Assembly (NCBI GenBank): GCA_027574665.1
Contig: CM050651.1
Location: forward strand, 5,581,501 to 5,645,500
Source of the DNA: Rhynochetos jubatus
Lineage: Eukaryota; Chordata; Aves; Eurypygiformes; Rhynochetidae
Length of the DNA: 64,000 nt
Reading direction: 5' to 3'
Part shown: positions 48,666 to 60,226 of the stretch, in pieces
How the letters are laid out: each line of letters starts with the position of its first letter
How positions within the stretch are numbered: the stretch's first letter is position 1
Translations under genes and position numbers: made by a program
Notes under the pieces: model-generated
The model's database searches: none
Seen by the model: only the letters and a program-made list of their open reading frames with translations
Told to the model about the DNA's origin: nothing

Positions 48666-50463
48666 CTGCCTGTATATACTTATCTAGCACCACTGTAGAT
48701 GCTGTAGGGTATCTGAGATACCTGCACAGTTCCTGGCAGGTACAACACAGAACCTGGTGAAGATCTGCACCCTTGTAGGATGATAGTTAGAGACAGGTAT
48801 TTGAATGCCTCTCAAAGCAGCTTGAGAAGAGAGCTGCTAAAGGATAGAAATCCTGCTGGTGCATCGTGAGACCTATTTGTCCTCAGGTGGTTCATCCACT
48901 ACCTAATTCTGCATCTCACATCATTCCCCCAACTCCAGTGTGACTTTGATAAGGACAAATGATCCAGATCCACAGTAATGAGTTTTCACAGGCAGAAGTT
49001 CACCTTCCTTTGTCACTGTATCCTATGGGAATGATTCCACTCCCCCCCCCACCCCCGCTTTTTTTTTTTCCTATACCCTTATGTCAACTTTAAATATAAT
49101 AGTAAGTTATGCATTTAATATATGAAGGTAGGTTGTGGGTTTTTAAGTGAGTTTCATTACTGTTTATTTTAATTTCCTTATCTTTTACTGAACTCTCCTT
49201 TCTTACCTCTCATTTCTAAATGACGGTCACAATATTAAACATTGAAAGTTCCATACACTGTGTGATTCTGCTGAATATAATGATATGATTCAGGTGCAAA
49301 TTGAGGCTTAAATGAAGCCTAGTTCTCCCAGCATGTTTTGGTAGTTCTATGTCATTATTTAGCCTGGTTGCACAGCCAGAAGTGTCTTAATGTGACTATA
49401 GGTAGAAGAAGAAAATACATATAGAGGATTGTCCAAAAAAAAACAAACAACCAGACAACATTGTACAAGGAAGAGTGCATTCCTGTGTGCATCTCTGTGT
49501 TAGTATATTCATGCATGCACACAACAGCTCTATGTTAGTATCACAGTTTCTTGCTGATGAGACTAAAGACACTAAAGAAAAGGTATTTTTTACAATACAT
49601 GTAATTTCTTTACCTTCTCTGTGTTATTTGTATGCTGTAGTTGGTTTCAGTGTTTTGCTGGTTTTTTGCACCTCCCTGTATCAATATTATGTAGTTGATT
49701 TCTAGCATTGCTGAGTATAAATTGGATCATTACATATATTCTTAGAAGGAAATCATGGTTACTGAGATTAAAAGTAAAACCACAGAAACATTGCCATTTT
49801 TGCTGATTCTCAGAATTTTGCATTGCTACTTGTACTTAAAGACCTATTATTTCCGTTCAGTATTTTCTTCTGCTGAAATTCTTACTAAAGTACAAGAACA
49901 GAAGACCTTCCTCAGAGGAACATCTTCTGGCAATATTACATATGTTTTATTTCCAATTTAGATACAGCATTATTCCATTCTGTGAAAAATAATAAAGTTT
50001 AAACAAGACCGCTTACTCCTTAAATATGCGTAAAAGGAATGTGCAAAAAGGAATAATGAAGCTACTACCTAAAGCAAATTTTTTTGTCTTGTGGAAAAAT
50101 CATGAACCTTTGTTACATTTGCTTATTGAACTGCTTGGCAGAATAAGAAAACGTGCCAGTAGGAGTATAATAATTCAGTTTGTAATACAAAAAATGTGAT
50201 TTATTCTACTAATAAGTTAACATGCACAATATTTAATATTGGTGCACTATAGCTACATGAATACACTATTATAAGAGAGAATTAAAAAAAAAAAATGGTG
50301 GTAATAACTTCCATATGGAAATGGTTATGCCATAATTACATTCAGGAGAGGAAATCAAATGCAATCTCAGACCTGTAAAATATTATACTTGTCTGTTGAC
50401 ATGATAATAAGAGAGGGAATTTCAGGTGTACTATCAGTATACTGGGTGGGGCAGATTTTTCTT
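48666..50463. other. Unique AT-rich DNA, no gene seen
   Basis: C- and T-homopolymers adjoin at 49042-49069. Frames are at most 76 codons with no recognisable domain or splice pair. Confidence 0.5.
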
Positions 50464-50490
50464 CCCCCCCCCCCCCCCCCCCCCCCCCCC
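50464..50490 (+). repeat. Poly-C tract, 27 bases
   Basis: An uninterrupted run of 27 C is followed by GTCCC. It explains the run of prolines in the short plus-strand frame across it. Long C runs are rare, length-unstable and error-prone in sequencing, so the exact length may be wrong. Confidence 0.9.
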
Positions 50491-51252
50491 GTCCCAATTA
50501 TAAAAAATCATAAAGAAGGAAGGGTCGATTCTAGGAAGCCTTTAAATTTGCAGTAACTTATTTTTTTCCTTGCCTCCCACATGGATACAGATCATAAAAT
50601 CTGTGACCAGGAGGGTCAATGTGTTTAAATATAATTCAAATCCCTATCCAGGCCTACAGAAAATCTGGTCTGCCAAAATTATCTGTACTCTATGGTGCAA
50701 AATAATGTTCTTGGGTTGCTTTTCAGACAGACAAGTTCACACATGCACAAAGACATATAGACATACTAGAAAACATTATACATCTCATGTTGCATAAAGT
50801 GGAGAGAGGGTTAATGAGCAAACATTACACCTTGACTTTCTTTGCTCTTATGTGATAAAAGCATGTTGTTGTGTTCGCAGTAGCAACAGCTAACACAAAC
50901 TAAAAACGAATTTTCTTTCTCATCCCCAGTTTTTATTGAGTTTCATCTTTCTGTTCACTGCCATGGGCCATTATTCTGTACACCTGCACTCAGCCAGAAA
51001 TATAATGAAAAAGAATCAATCTCTGAAAAGAAAGTTATCACCAGCCAATAACGTTGGGCCACTTTCATGGGTCCTGCAGTGTTTCGTCCAATTGCCAAGA
51101 TGCCTTACTATTATAAACTGAAGGCAGTCTCTCAGCTGCTCTTTCTGGTAAATACAAAATCACTTTTTGCTTCCCAGGTGATCTAGAATATGATATTAAT
51201 GCTCTGGAATTCATTAGGGCAGAACACAAACAGTGTTAATTTGTGTATCCAG
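50491..51252. other. Unique AT-rich DNA, no gene seen
   Basis: Short frames only; no repeat family or exon pair was recognised. Confidence 0.5.
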
Positions 51253-51311
51253 AATAGGTCTAAAAACTGATGGACTGGAATACCAGAAAACCATTATTTC
51301 TGAGAAAATGG
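51253..51311 (+). other. Candidate 59-bp exon, plus strand (weak)
   Basis: An acceptor ending TGTGTATCCAG and a consensus donor (ATGG then GTGAGT at 51312) bound 59 bases. One frame is open; the peptide reads IGLKTDGLEYQKTIISEKM. Its incoming phase (2) does not match the outgoing phase (0) of the candidate at 45872, so the two would not be consecutive coding exons. No family is recognised. Confidence 0.12.
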
Positions 51312-51728
51312 GTGAGTGTTTCAGTATTCTGTGTGCATTGCCTTTTTTGTCTTCAAAGCTGCTCATGCTCTGTTTGTGTTTTTCCCAGCTTAAAATTCAA
51401 GTATTGCAGAAATTTATTGATTAGTGGCAAACTTGCAAGGCATTCACTGAGAATATTTATGTTCTTGGTTTCTTTGGCCGCATGTACGAGTATTCTGTTC
51501 ATGACTGGATGAGCTGTTGGAATCAGTTTCCTGGTGTTCACATTCATAACCCTCTACTTTAAATAATCACTCTGTAAGTAACTTTCCACATTAAATTCAT
51601 TCATTTCAGCAAATATTTCTACTACTAAATTAATTTACTTGACTGTAAATATATAGGTGATATGGACATTTTCAAGGCAAATAGAATCGCGTTTTGAGTG
51701 CCTGGGAAAGTATTTCTACCTTCTTGTA

Positions 51729-51759
51729 TAGTATCAATATATAAATTATATTGATACTA
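51729..51759. repeat. Perfect 13-bp inverted repeat, 5-nt loop
   Basis: TAGTATCAATATA at 51729-51741 is mirrored exactly by TATATTGATACTA at 51747-51759, with loop TAAAT. It is the longest perfect hairpin I noticed. It is AT-rich and without a longer flanking stem. It could be a small palindrome of a non-autonomous DNA element or simply chance. Confidence 0.9.
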
Positions 51760-54457
51760 GAAGTGTATTTCCAGGTTCATTTCACAGTAGAACTGAAATA
51801 AGTCTGCTGAGTCATTGATTCAATGGTTGCCATTGACGTGTTTGGGTACGCTATAATGATATACTCAATCTCTATCCTAAATGAATCAAAACTGGAGAGT
51901 AATTTAGCATACATAACAGTCCTCACATAGAGCACTTGCTGTCAGGGGGGTAGAACTGATTGTAACTCTGCAGAAGGACTTCACAACCAGAAATACCTTT
52001 ATTTTTTTATTTTTTTCCTCCTTAAAAACTATAATTGAAGAACATTTCAAAACCGATTTGAAAAAGTTTTGAAATCTTTTCTTTCATGAAGATGCTCTGC
52101 CAGAAGTTAATTACAAAAAATTAAGATGTATTGGAAGACTTTTCTCAGGTAAAGTTCTTTTCCACTGAGTCTGAGATAAAATTGTCACCGTGTGAACCAT
52201 ATATCACACTCTAAATTCTTTCAGTTTAACTTCAGCCAAGTCTACTCCACACACAGCTTCAGACAACACGGTGATATGTCACCTTCCATGGAAGAAATAT
52301 TCAGAGAATCTGGATGTGTGAGATCGAAGCTCAGGTAACAAATGCGTCCTGTGACAAATGTATGTTTAACTTTCAGCTAAAGATATCTAAGCTCTCAGAA
52401 AGGATAAGCTCGCCAGGGTTAGATATCAGGGCTTATTTGGATAGACAACATTCTACAAAGACTTAGCTGGGAATCCAGATGTAAGAGGTTCTGCAGATGA
52501 CCGAGACATTTAGAAAATATGTTTCAGATACTTAAATAGGAATTAAACTCCATAGATTGACATGCAGTAGACTACTCAGTTTGATGATGGCATACTGCAT
52601 TTCTGGGCTAGCAAGTCTCAGTGTCTTGATACTTAATTTCCTCCTCCCCAATTAGTTATTCTGCCTGCTGTCTTCTCCTATGACAATTTAGCTGGTTTAA
52701 CTGTTCATAAATCCAGTGCGACTGGCAGTTTCTGAAACATCCCAGATGTTAGGGAAGCATTCAGGGATGAAACAAGGAACAAAGTCAGTTCATGGATATG
52801 TTTAAAAACTTTGATTAATTTCATATCCATAAGAATATTTTGTAAGGTTTGGGTCATAGTTTGGTTCTGGATAAAGCCAGGGCCACCTTGCTCTGTTTCT
52901 GAAGCCATGGATATGCACAGATCTGATCTGTAAAAACAGGCTGACGTGCTATCTCATGGCATACACTTAATCTTAAAATCCCTAGGCACGCGCACAAGGA
53001 AGCCTGGCCTGGCTGATCCCTGGTGGGTTATCAGTTCATGCAGACTAGGAGCCTGGCTGAAGACACTTGACTTTGCAACCTACACTACAGTGAAACTATG
53101 ATCACATTTGCCTCTGTCTGCAGGTGGAACAATCTTCCTGCAAACCTTCCTGCAATCTTCCTTCAAATGCTAGTTTCATTATGTCTGCTCAAGTTGAAAA
53201 GAGCTTTCTCCTTTGGGTCATATTCTTTGCAGGTTTATTTAGTTTGACGTCGGTCTAACGGGAAAAATTGTATCTGATCTTCATTAAGACATTTTTGAAG
53301 ACAAACTTTAAAGACAAGACCTTGCTTAATAAGAGTGTTTTCTGTTAAAAGTATTGTGATTAAATGCGGTCAATTACCATCTTATTCTAAATTCACTGAT
53401 TATTAAACCAATTATATGAGAGCCAAGAACACACAGTTCCTTCTGGCTGCACTGGAAATAAGTCACACTGAAGCCAAATTAACTTTTTAACTGCATTCAT
53501 GATCTGTAAATAGGGTTTCAAAAATTCCTGTGCTCCCTTCTTTTCTATCACTCTCCACTGCAGCCTCCACCCCAGGCATTGTCAAAGCTGTACCAGCCCA
53601 GCGATTGCACTCTACTCTCTTCAGCTCAGTCCAGAGAAGCTGATTCCCACTAAATTGATACCCCAGAATTATATGGTAATATTTCAAATGTCAGGTGGTG
53701 TTTTCCCATCACTGTGGTATACTGCAGCTGTTTTCAGAACACAGTTAGGCCAAGAGTTGATTTAAATTATAGCTGTAGTGCCATCTCATGTGATTTCACT
53801 TGTGCAAATCTAAAAGTAGAGGATGTGCCAAATTGTTCCTATGTAGCAGTTCCCTTATATACTCCTTGTGTAGCTGAAGTGCAGCTTCATCTAGAAGAGA
53901 GAAATTTCCACAGAGACACACAATAAAACGATTTTCAAAATCGTAAATCTGCTTAATGGTGACTACTTGTTCACTCAATAAAATAAATTGATGTTATAGT
54001 ATATATTTTAGCACAGTATTAGCAGATAAACAGCTTTTTTTCCAGAAGATTGTTTAAGAAAAAGAAAGAACAGCAGATAGCAGATGCACATTGTGCACTT
54101 TCACTGACTCATTTATTCCTCACTCCCTGTTGCTGCCTGTGCCCTCTACTTTCTTGGGGTTCCTAATCTGGGTCAGTATTAGTACCACATTTTTGTAGTT
54201 TTCAAAAATAATTTATGTCATTCTTACTGAATGATAAATCAGGAAGTGAATTAATCGGACATCCCTAAGGGAATACATTAACATGGCAGTTTTAGGAATT
54301 GCACCTGAAGTTGCTTATCTTTTGGTCACAGTAGATTAAAAGGCTACCTTAGGCATGCTGGCTATTGAAAACTCAATTTTCACGTGTGGATACATGTTTA
54401 CTGTAGCATGTTTAGTTAGCCAATATTCACTGTTTGGTCATAGGAAAAATATCTTAC
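51760..54457. other. Unique AT-rich DNA, no gene seen
   Basis: A 17-base palindrome lies at 53928-53944 (ACGATTTT, C, AAAATCGT). Frames are short and unrecognised. No named repeat was seen. Confidence 0.5.
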
Positions 54458-54546
54458 CTTGTTGGCAGTGTTGCAAGCCCTTGCTTGTTGAAGGATCAGC
54501 AGTAGGTAAGAAAACAGCATCCCAGGCTTTCTTGAATAATCTAAAC
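54458..54546 (-). other. Candidate 89-bp exon, minus strand
   Basis: On the minus strand a near-ideal acceptor (CTTGGACTTTTTCAG) opens 89 bases that end ACAAG and are followed by the consensus donor GTAAGA. Two of the three frames are open throughout. One gives a peptide beginning LDYSRKPGMLFSYLLL (phase 1 in, phase 0 out). The other gives one beginning FRLFKKAWDAVFLPTADPS. Neither is recognised. Two open frames in one short block weaken the coding argument, so a non-coding RNA exon is as likely. The splice-site pair is among the best in the window. Confidence 0.27.
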
Positions 54547-57500
54547 CTGAAAAAGTCCAAGACAGAACAAATGGAATAACTGCAGCAATACCACGCTCCA
54601 TTTAAGTAAGGCAGCAGATACTGTCTTATTCATATACTTCTCTCTGAGCTTATTTTCTTTTCTGAGGCTACTTAGTAATTCCTTCAGTTTAATGAGCTAC
54701 CATTTGGCAACAGCTAAGCAACTTTGATTTAGTGATGTGACACTCTTAAAAGGAGTCTGCAGTAAATGTGTTCAGAGCTGGCTGCTGGCTCTCTGGCATC
54801 ATAGCAGGTATTGACTTCAAATAAAAGCATGTCCTTTGTTACTGACAAGAAACTCTATGTTGTTTCTGTTAGTTGTGCTGAATTGGTTGTAACAGTCAAC
54901 CTCTGTCAGTGAAGGACCGCTTGCTGTCATCACAGGAAATGAAACTAAAGAGCAAAATCCATTCCAGAATTCAGAACGGTGCTGCACAGATTGAGCGCCT
55001 GCAGCAGAGTATGAAGATTTGGTAAAATTTTGCTAAAGAATCTAGAGTTGTCTCCATGATGATTCTATTTAAGTATTGTCTTTCTTAAGTCTCTAAATTG
55101 CCTTTGAAAAGGTTATCTCAATCATATGACTGAACCAAATAGACACTTAGGATCTGCAAGTTTCTCATGATAGCAGTTTAAGTTAACAAACTCTCTTTCC
55201 TTTCTATTCTATTCCTTTCTTAGGTATCTTTAAAAAAATTAAGTGAAAATTCCTATTCTTCCAATAACTTGGAGAAGTTATATCCCTAACTTTGTACAAA
55301 TGCTGGAGAACTACTCCTATAAAGTATGTATGAGTAGTTGTACAAGAATTGCCCATCTTTTATTATTCAGTGTCTTTTTTTTAAACCTATGACTAATATT
55401 TCACTCTGTGTTCTTTAGCTTAATTTTCTGCATGCTTCCTTTCCTTATCTGCTCCTTCTTCCCACATTGCTTGTCTTCTCTTCAGTGCCTTTCCCTCTGT
55501 ACGCCTCTCCCATACACAATCACCCACTCTTTGCTTAAAGGTTTCCTCACAGAAAGAAAACTGTATATTTTTAAAATCTTTTTGAGGAGAGCTTTAAGAT
55601 CTCATAAGGGATAACACTGTTTCTCTTTTCACCCATCCGCAATCCCACAATTTATCTCCCACTGCAATTTTCCTCTCTTTAGCAAAATCCTGCATAGTAT
55701 GCTTATTTAAACGTGTAAATTTATTCCTTTGTGGGGATTGACAGCAAAGGGAGATTTTAAATTCAGAATGCTTTTCCAAACAGAAGGAAAAATTATATAA
55801 TAAATTCATTCCATGTTTCCAGTCTAATTGAATTTTCTAATCTTTTAAATATTGAAACCATACTTCTTGATGTTTGTAATTCAAGCTTCCCTTGATAATA
55901 CAGTTAAAGCAAATCTGGAGGCTTATCCTTGGGAACAAAAACTACATTGACTTCTAAATAATGAATTTATAGTACCGAAGACTATTATGTAACAGAACTC
56001 AAGGAAGTATTATTATTTCTTTTCAGAAAGTGACTCTTCTCAACATTATTTATCGATTTCCTCTGATATAATTGTAATCAGGTTATCCCTTTAATAAGCG
56101 TCATTCAGAAGTCAATGGAGGCAAAGACTGTGGAAGTGAAAGAGAATGGAAACAACTGGAAAAAAATGATAGAACAAGTAATCCCCTGTTCCATTTTTTT
56201 TTTTTTTCCCCCTCGGAAATCTGGGGGAATCTACATATATTCCTTAGGATTAGACAACAGATGTTCCTACAGTGGCAAAGTGTATTTGGGGGTGCAAAAA
56301 AACCTTATGCATTTCTTTGTCATGGAGACCTTAATGTTTAATTTTTCCCACTGATATCCATTTTTGTGACTGCTTTTAGACTCCATCTGAGAAAAGCTTG
56401 AAGTATGACTATTAAAAAATTCAGGTACTAACAGGGAAACAATACTCTGCTAACACTGCAAATTTCACTCTAGATGTCACCTAATGGGAGAGCAGAGTTT
56501 CAGGTACGTATGTCTGAAGCTCTGAGTGGTATTGGTCTTAGTTGCAGAAGTAGTCCTTTGGACTCCTTCATGTCATCGCAATGATCAACGTCAGGTCTGC
56601 ATGACATTACCCTAAATGTACTTTCTTTTCTTTAGATATGGAACTACATAATATGTGGATTCAGACCTTTGATGAGCTGGTTACTAAAATGTGTTTTAAA
56701 TATGCCATAATTGGAACATACTTTTAATTTTATTTTTTTTTTAATTTGGGAAAAATAATTAATTAAGAGAAAAATAAGTTCTAGTATTGTAACAGTATAA
56801 TTTTCTTGGGTTTTGGGTAAAGGCAAACTTTCTTTTAAAAGCAAAAATAAATAAGCTTAGCCAAGGAGCACTTAATCTCCATGAAATTAATAGGTATGAC
56901 ACTAGAAAGTTAAATAATTTATTTTTTTTTAAATCCCCATCACAGAAGAAATTCCTACGTAAGTTTCAGTGCCAGGCAAGATCAAAACAATTGCACAGGT
57001 GTGCCCTGTTTTCTTGCTCAGAGATCTCTCCAGTGAAGTTGATAAGGTGTATACGGTCCAGTGTTTTCAACCATGCATATAATTTTTATATCTTGCTCTT
57101 CACAGATTAAATATTAAGCCTATATTTTTCCTAGCAGTAAACCCTATTTATATCAGAAGAGAACAGAAACTAATTCTGCTTATGTGTTTGTCTGTATAGC
57201 CACCTTCATATTTTTGCTAACTGGAATAACAATAGACTGATATCTGACATTGCTGATGTTTGCTAGCATTTTCTGTAATGAAGGAGGACAGTCTTTTCTG
57301 GACATTTTGTTTTATACCTACAAAGAAACAGGTTTCTCTTGCTCCCCAGCCACACTTATCAGCAAGAAAGATATGGCTAAAGAATGTGTTCTAATTGTTA
57401 CCTTTGTGGGAGTATGAATAACATTCGTATTAGATTTTTCATGCAAAGAGATGCCAAGAACTCCTTTTTGTTCCTGGAGATTTCAATAGTCTGCAGAGAT

Positions 57501-58318
57501 AAGGGCCATTGATTTGATTTGTTCTCTCTTGTGTACTTTGAAAGCAATCATGATCCCTAGTTTTTAATATATTTTTTTTTTTCCCATGGAATATGGCTAG
57601 GGCATACCAACAAATATGAAAAAATATATTGGAATATATGTATGTATCTTAAAACTTCCAGTGGTTTTTCTTAAACTATTATTATTTCTACGGCTTGATC
57701 TAAAACCTAAAGAAGTCATATATTTCCAGTGTTTTCACTGGGCTTTGGACTGCCTCTTCTTCTTCCTTATGTCGAATAAGTGCATTTTTTCAGTGAAGGT
57801 ATAGCTTTCAAAACATCTGCAGTATGATTTAATTTCTGGAAATGAATAATAACTCTTAATTTAGAATATATGACTAAGAGGCATGTTACTTCACTAAGAA
57901 TGAAAGAAATATTTATATGGTCTGTTGAGCAGTGAGATAGTACTTCTCAGTCATCTGCTTACATGGGAATAGCCCTTTAACAATATCACATATACCTCTT
58001 GTCTGAAAGGATATGTTTGTTTACTGCTGTCTTTTCAAATCCATTTCACCGCATTTTAAATCTCTCTGCTAACTCACATTGCTATAATGGCCCTTGATAC
58101 TAGTCTGTGCCCTAACTTTCCAGACTAGCATCAACTTAAAAGAGTTTGCTAAATATCATGCTAAATGTCATGAGAGCCATTTGGATAATTGCAGGTAATG
58201 TGAGGCTGAGTGAATTTCAGTTTTTCAGCCAACACTTTTGCAAAAATACAAGTTCCATCATCTCCAAACCATTTGTAAATATAGCAGGAATTTGCTACCT
58301 ACTGCTCATAGAATGAAT
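54547..58318. other. Unique AT-rich DNA, no gene seen
   Basis: T-rich homopolymers occur at about 56194-56208 and 57571-57582. Frames are short and without recognisable domains. No named repeat was identified. Confidence 0.5.
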
Positions 58319-58350
58319 GGGGGTGGGTGGGAAGGGTGGGGGGTGGGCGG
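58319..58350 (+). other. G-quadruplex-type G tract, plus strand
   Basis: Six runs of three or more G occur in 32 bases, with spacers of one or two bases. A G-purine stretch continues to about 58395. The sequence to its right (58400-58620) is GC-richer, but no promoter or exon start is evident. Confidence 0.8.
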
Positions 58351-59992
58351 ACTAGAGGGGAAAGAAAGGGAAAAATAAAGGGAAAGGAACAGGGAAAGAA
58401 ATACTTTGCAGAACTGGCAGTTATATTCCTCTTCCAGAGTGTGCTTTGTGAGACAGAAGTTGATGCCAATGGCTAGCTGCGTTGGTACCTCTGGCCAGGC
58501 AGAGAGAACTTCCCATCCAACCAGCACATCCCCCAGGATGCCCCAGGGATGCGGCGTTTCAGCAGAGCCTTTACCACCTGGGCTGCCAGGGAGACACCGT
58601 CACTTACTACGTACTAAGAAGGTAGCAAGACAAAAAAACACAGGAAGAAAGTGAACATATTACAGCTGGCTACATGAACATATATAAAATGCATTTGGGA
58701 GATGTAAGTACATCACCTTATGCCGCCTTATACTCCATCGTGCCCCCACCACAGTAGTATAAAGTTACCATGCATCTTGGCATATGCAATCTCTACCCTC
58801 TGTTGTTCTATTCCTATGATTAGATTGCTGTTTTGATGGCAACATTTTGTATTTGATTTCTTAGAGTATTTCTCTTTTGTTTTGCTATAAAGTTACATTT
58901 AATGCGTCTTTCACAACAAGTACACTGTGGTTCTGAAAACCTCATTACCACTCCTAACATGGTACAATGTAATTACTCTCTTTTGTTTTGGGGGTTTTGT
59001 TTGTTTGTTTGTTTTTTTTCCCCACCTCTGATCATTTTTCCTGCTCCTCTGCCCCTGCCTAACAGAGATTCACTGTAATAGAAAGCAGGCTTGGTAATAA
59101 CTGCCTGTTATGTTTTTGCTTAATGTACTGTGCAAAATGTGACAAGGGTGAATGTTAGTAGATGTAACGACAGCCAGAAAGTTTCTTTATTTCAGCTGTT
59201 ATATCCTCTATGCGCAGTAGTTAGAAAAGATGTTAAACAAACTGGGAGAGTAAGTTTTAAATCTAAAGGTCAGAAGATTCAACTCTACTTTTATTTTTTC
59301 CTGAGTAGGAAAAAGAGGGCAGTGGAATGGTGTAGTATCTAAGCCTAATGTGTATATAAAGAAAATTATAAAAAAAAAATCATTAATGTCTTAAGTTTCT
59401 GAATACTCATGATATATCTAATTCTTTCAATACACACTGCAGATAAATCTCTATATCTGTGGCATACTGAAAACTGATCAAGACTGGTAACCCTTTGAAC
59501 TAGATGTTATCCAACTAAGAAACCTTAGTTTTAATTTAATTCAATTTAAAACATTTCCAGCATCCTACCAACAAAATGTACTGAAAGAAACATTCAAGTC
59601 TGACACACATTTTACAACTTACAGTCACAGTGAAAACACGGTTTAATTTATATAATTACTATACATTTACTTTAAATGCTAATCTGTCACAACAACATAT
59701 GTATTACATTTTCTGTAAGAATATGCTATATTTCCAATCTACATACACAATTCATAAAACACTTGCTGTCACCCACACTCAAATTCTAGCTTTGGTTCTT
59801 ATACTCAAGAGGTATCTGCATGCCAATTTTTATTGCATTGCTAATCTGAATATATTCATCTTGGATGCATTCATTACCCTAGGCTATCTTTAGTATTCCA
59901 AGAAAAGATGCAGCATAGTCTATATTCATTGTTTTAGTTCTATAACTTTATTTGTGTATTTGTAAATCAGTATATTTCAAGCCTTACATTGA
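58351..59992. other. Unique DNA, no gene seen
   Basis: A (GTTT)n low-complexity stretch lies at about 58996-59019. The 82-codon plus-strand frame at 58406-58654 has no recognisable domain. Confidence 0.5.
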
Positions 59993-60226
59993 GGCCTGCA
60001 TGTCAGATGGAATCAAGAATCAAATAATTCCCTGGCTTCTGTTTTGACAGAAGCTCCAGGTTTTCTTGCAGACCTTTGCATAAGATCTCCTCTGGAAAGA
60101 AAAGCTATCTCTGTAGATGAGAAATATGCAATGATATTAGAAAAAGCTGCCAAATACGCTGACTTAAAAGTCAGTGTCAAGTGTAAATTTAATATACAGG
60201 AGGTGACACACTTGTTATATTTAAAT
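59993..60226 (+). pseudogene. Possible Tigger/CENP-B-type helix-turn-helix remnant
   Basis: A 78-codon stretch without stops ends at a TAA (60227). From about 60098 it reads RKAISVDEKYAMILEKAA and then KYADLKVSVKCKFNI. This follows the pattern of the N-terminal DNA-binding helix-turn-helix of pogo/Tigger transposases and CENP-B: R-K-x-[LI]-[ST]-[VL]-x-E-K, a helix, then A-D-[IL] and K/E-F-N-I. The spacing is about two residues longer than usual. The expected downstream DDE transposase domain is not found. There is no ATG in frame upstream. A good acceptor (TTCTGTTTTGACAG, ending 60050) lies inside, so an exon is an alternative. I judge an old transposase fragment more likely than a gene, and chance is possible. 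Confidence 0.22.

Noticed and set aside
50359..50556. Frame with a run of prolines
   Set aside because: The prolines come only from the 27-C homopolymer; there is no other support.
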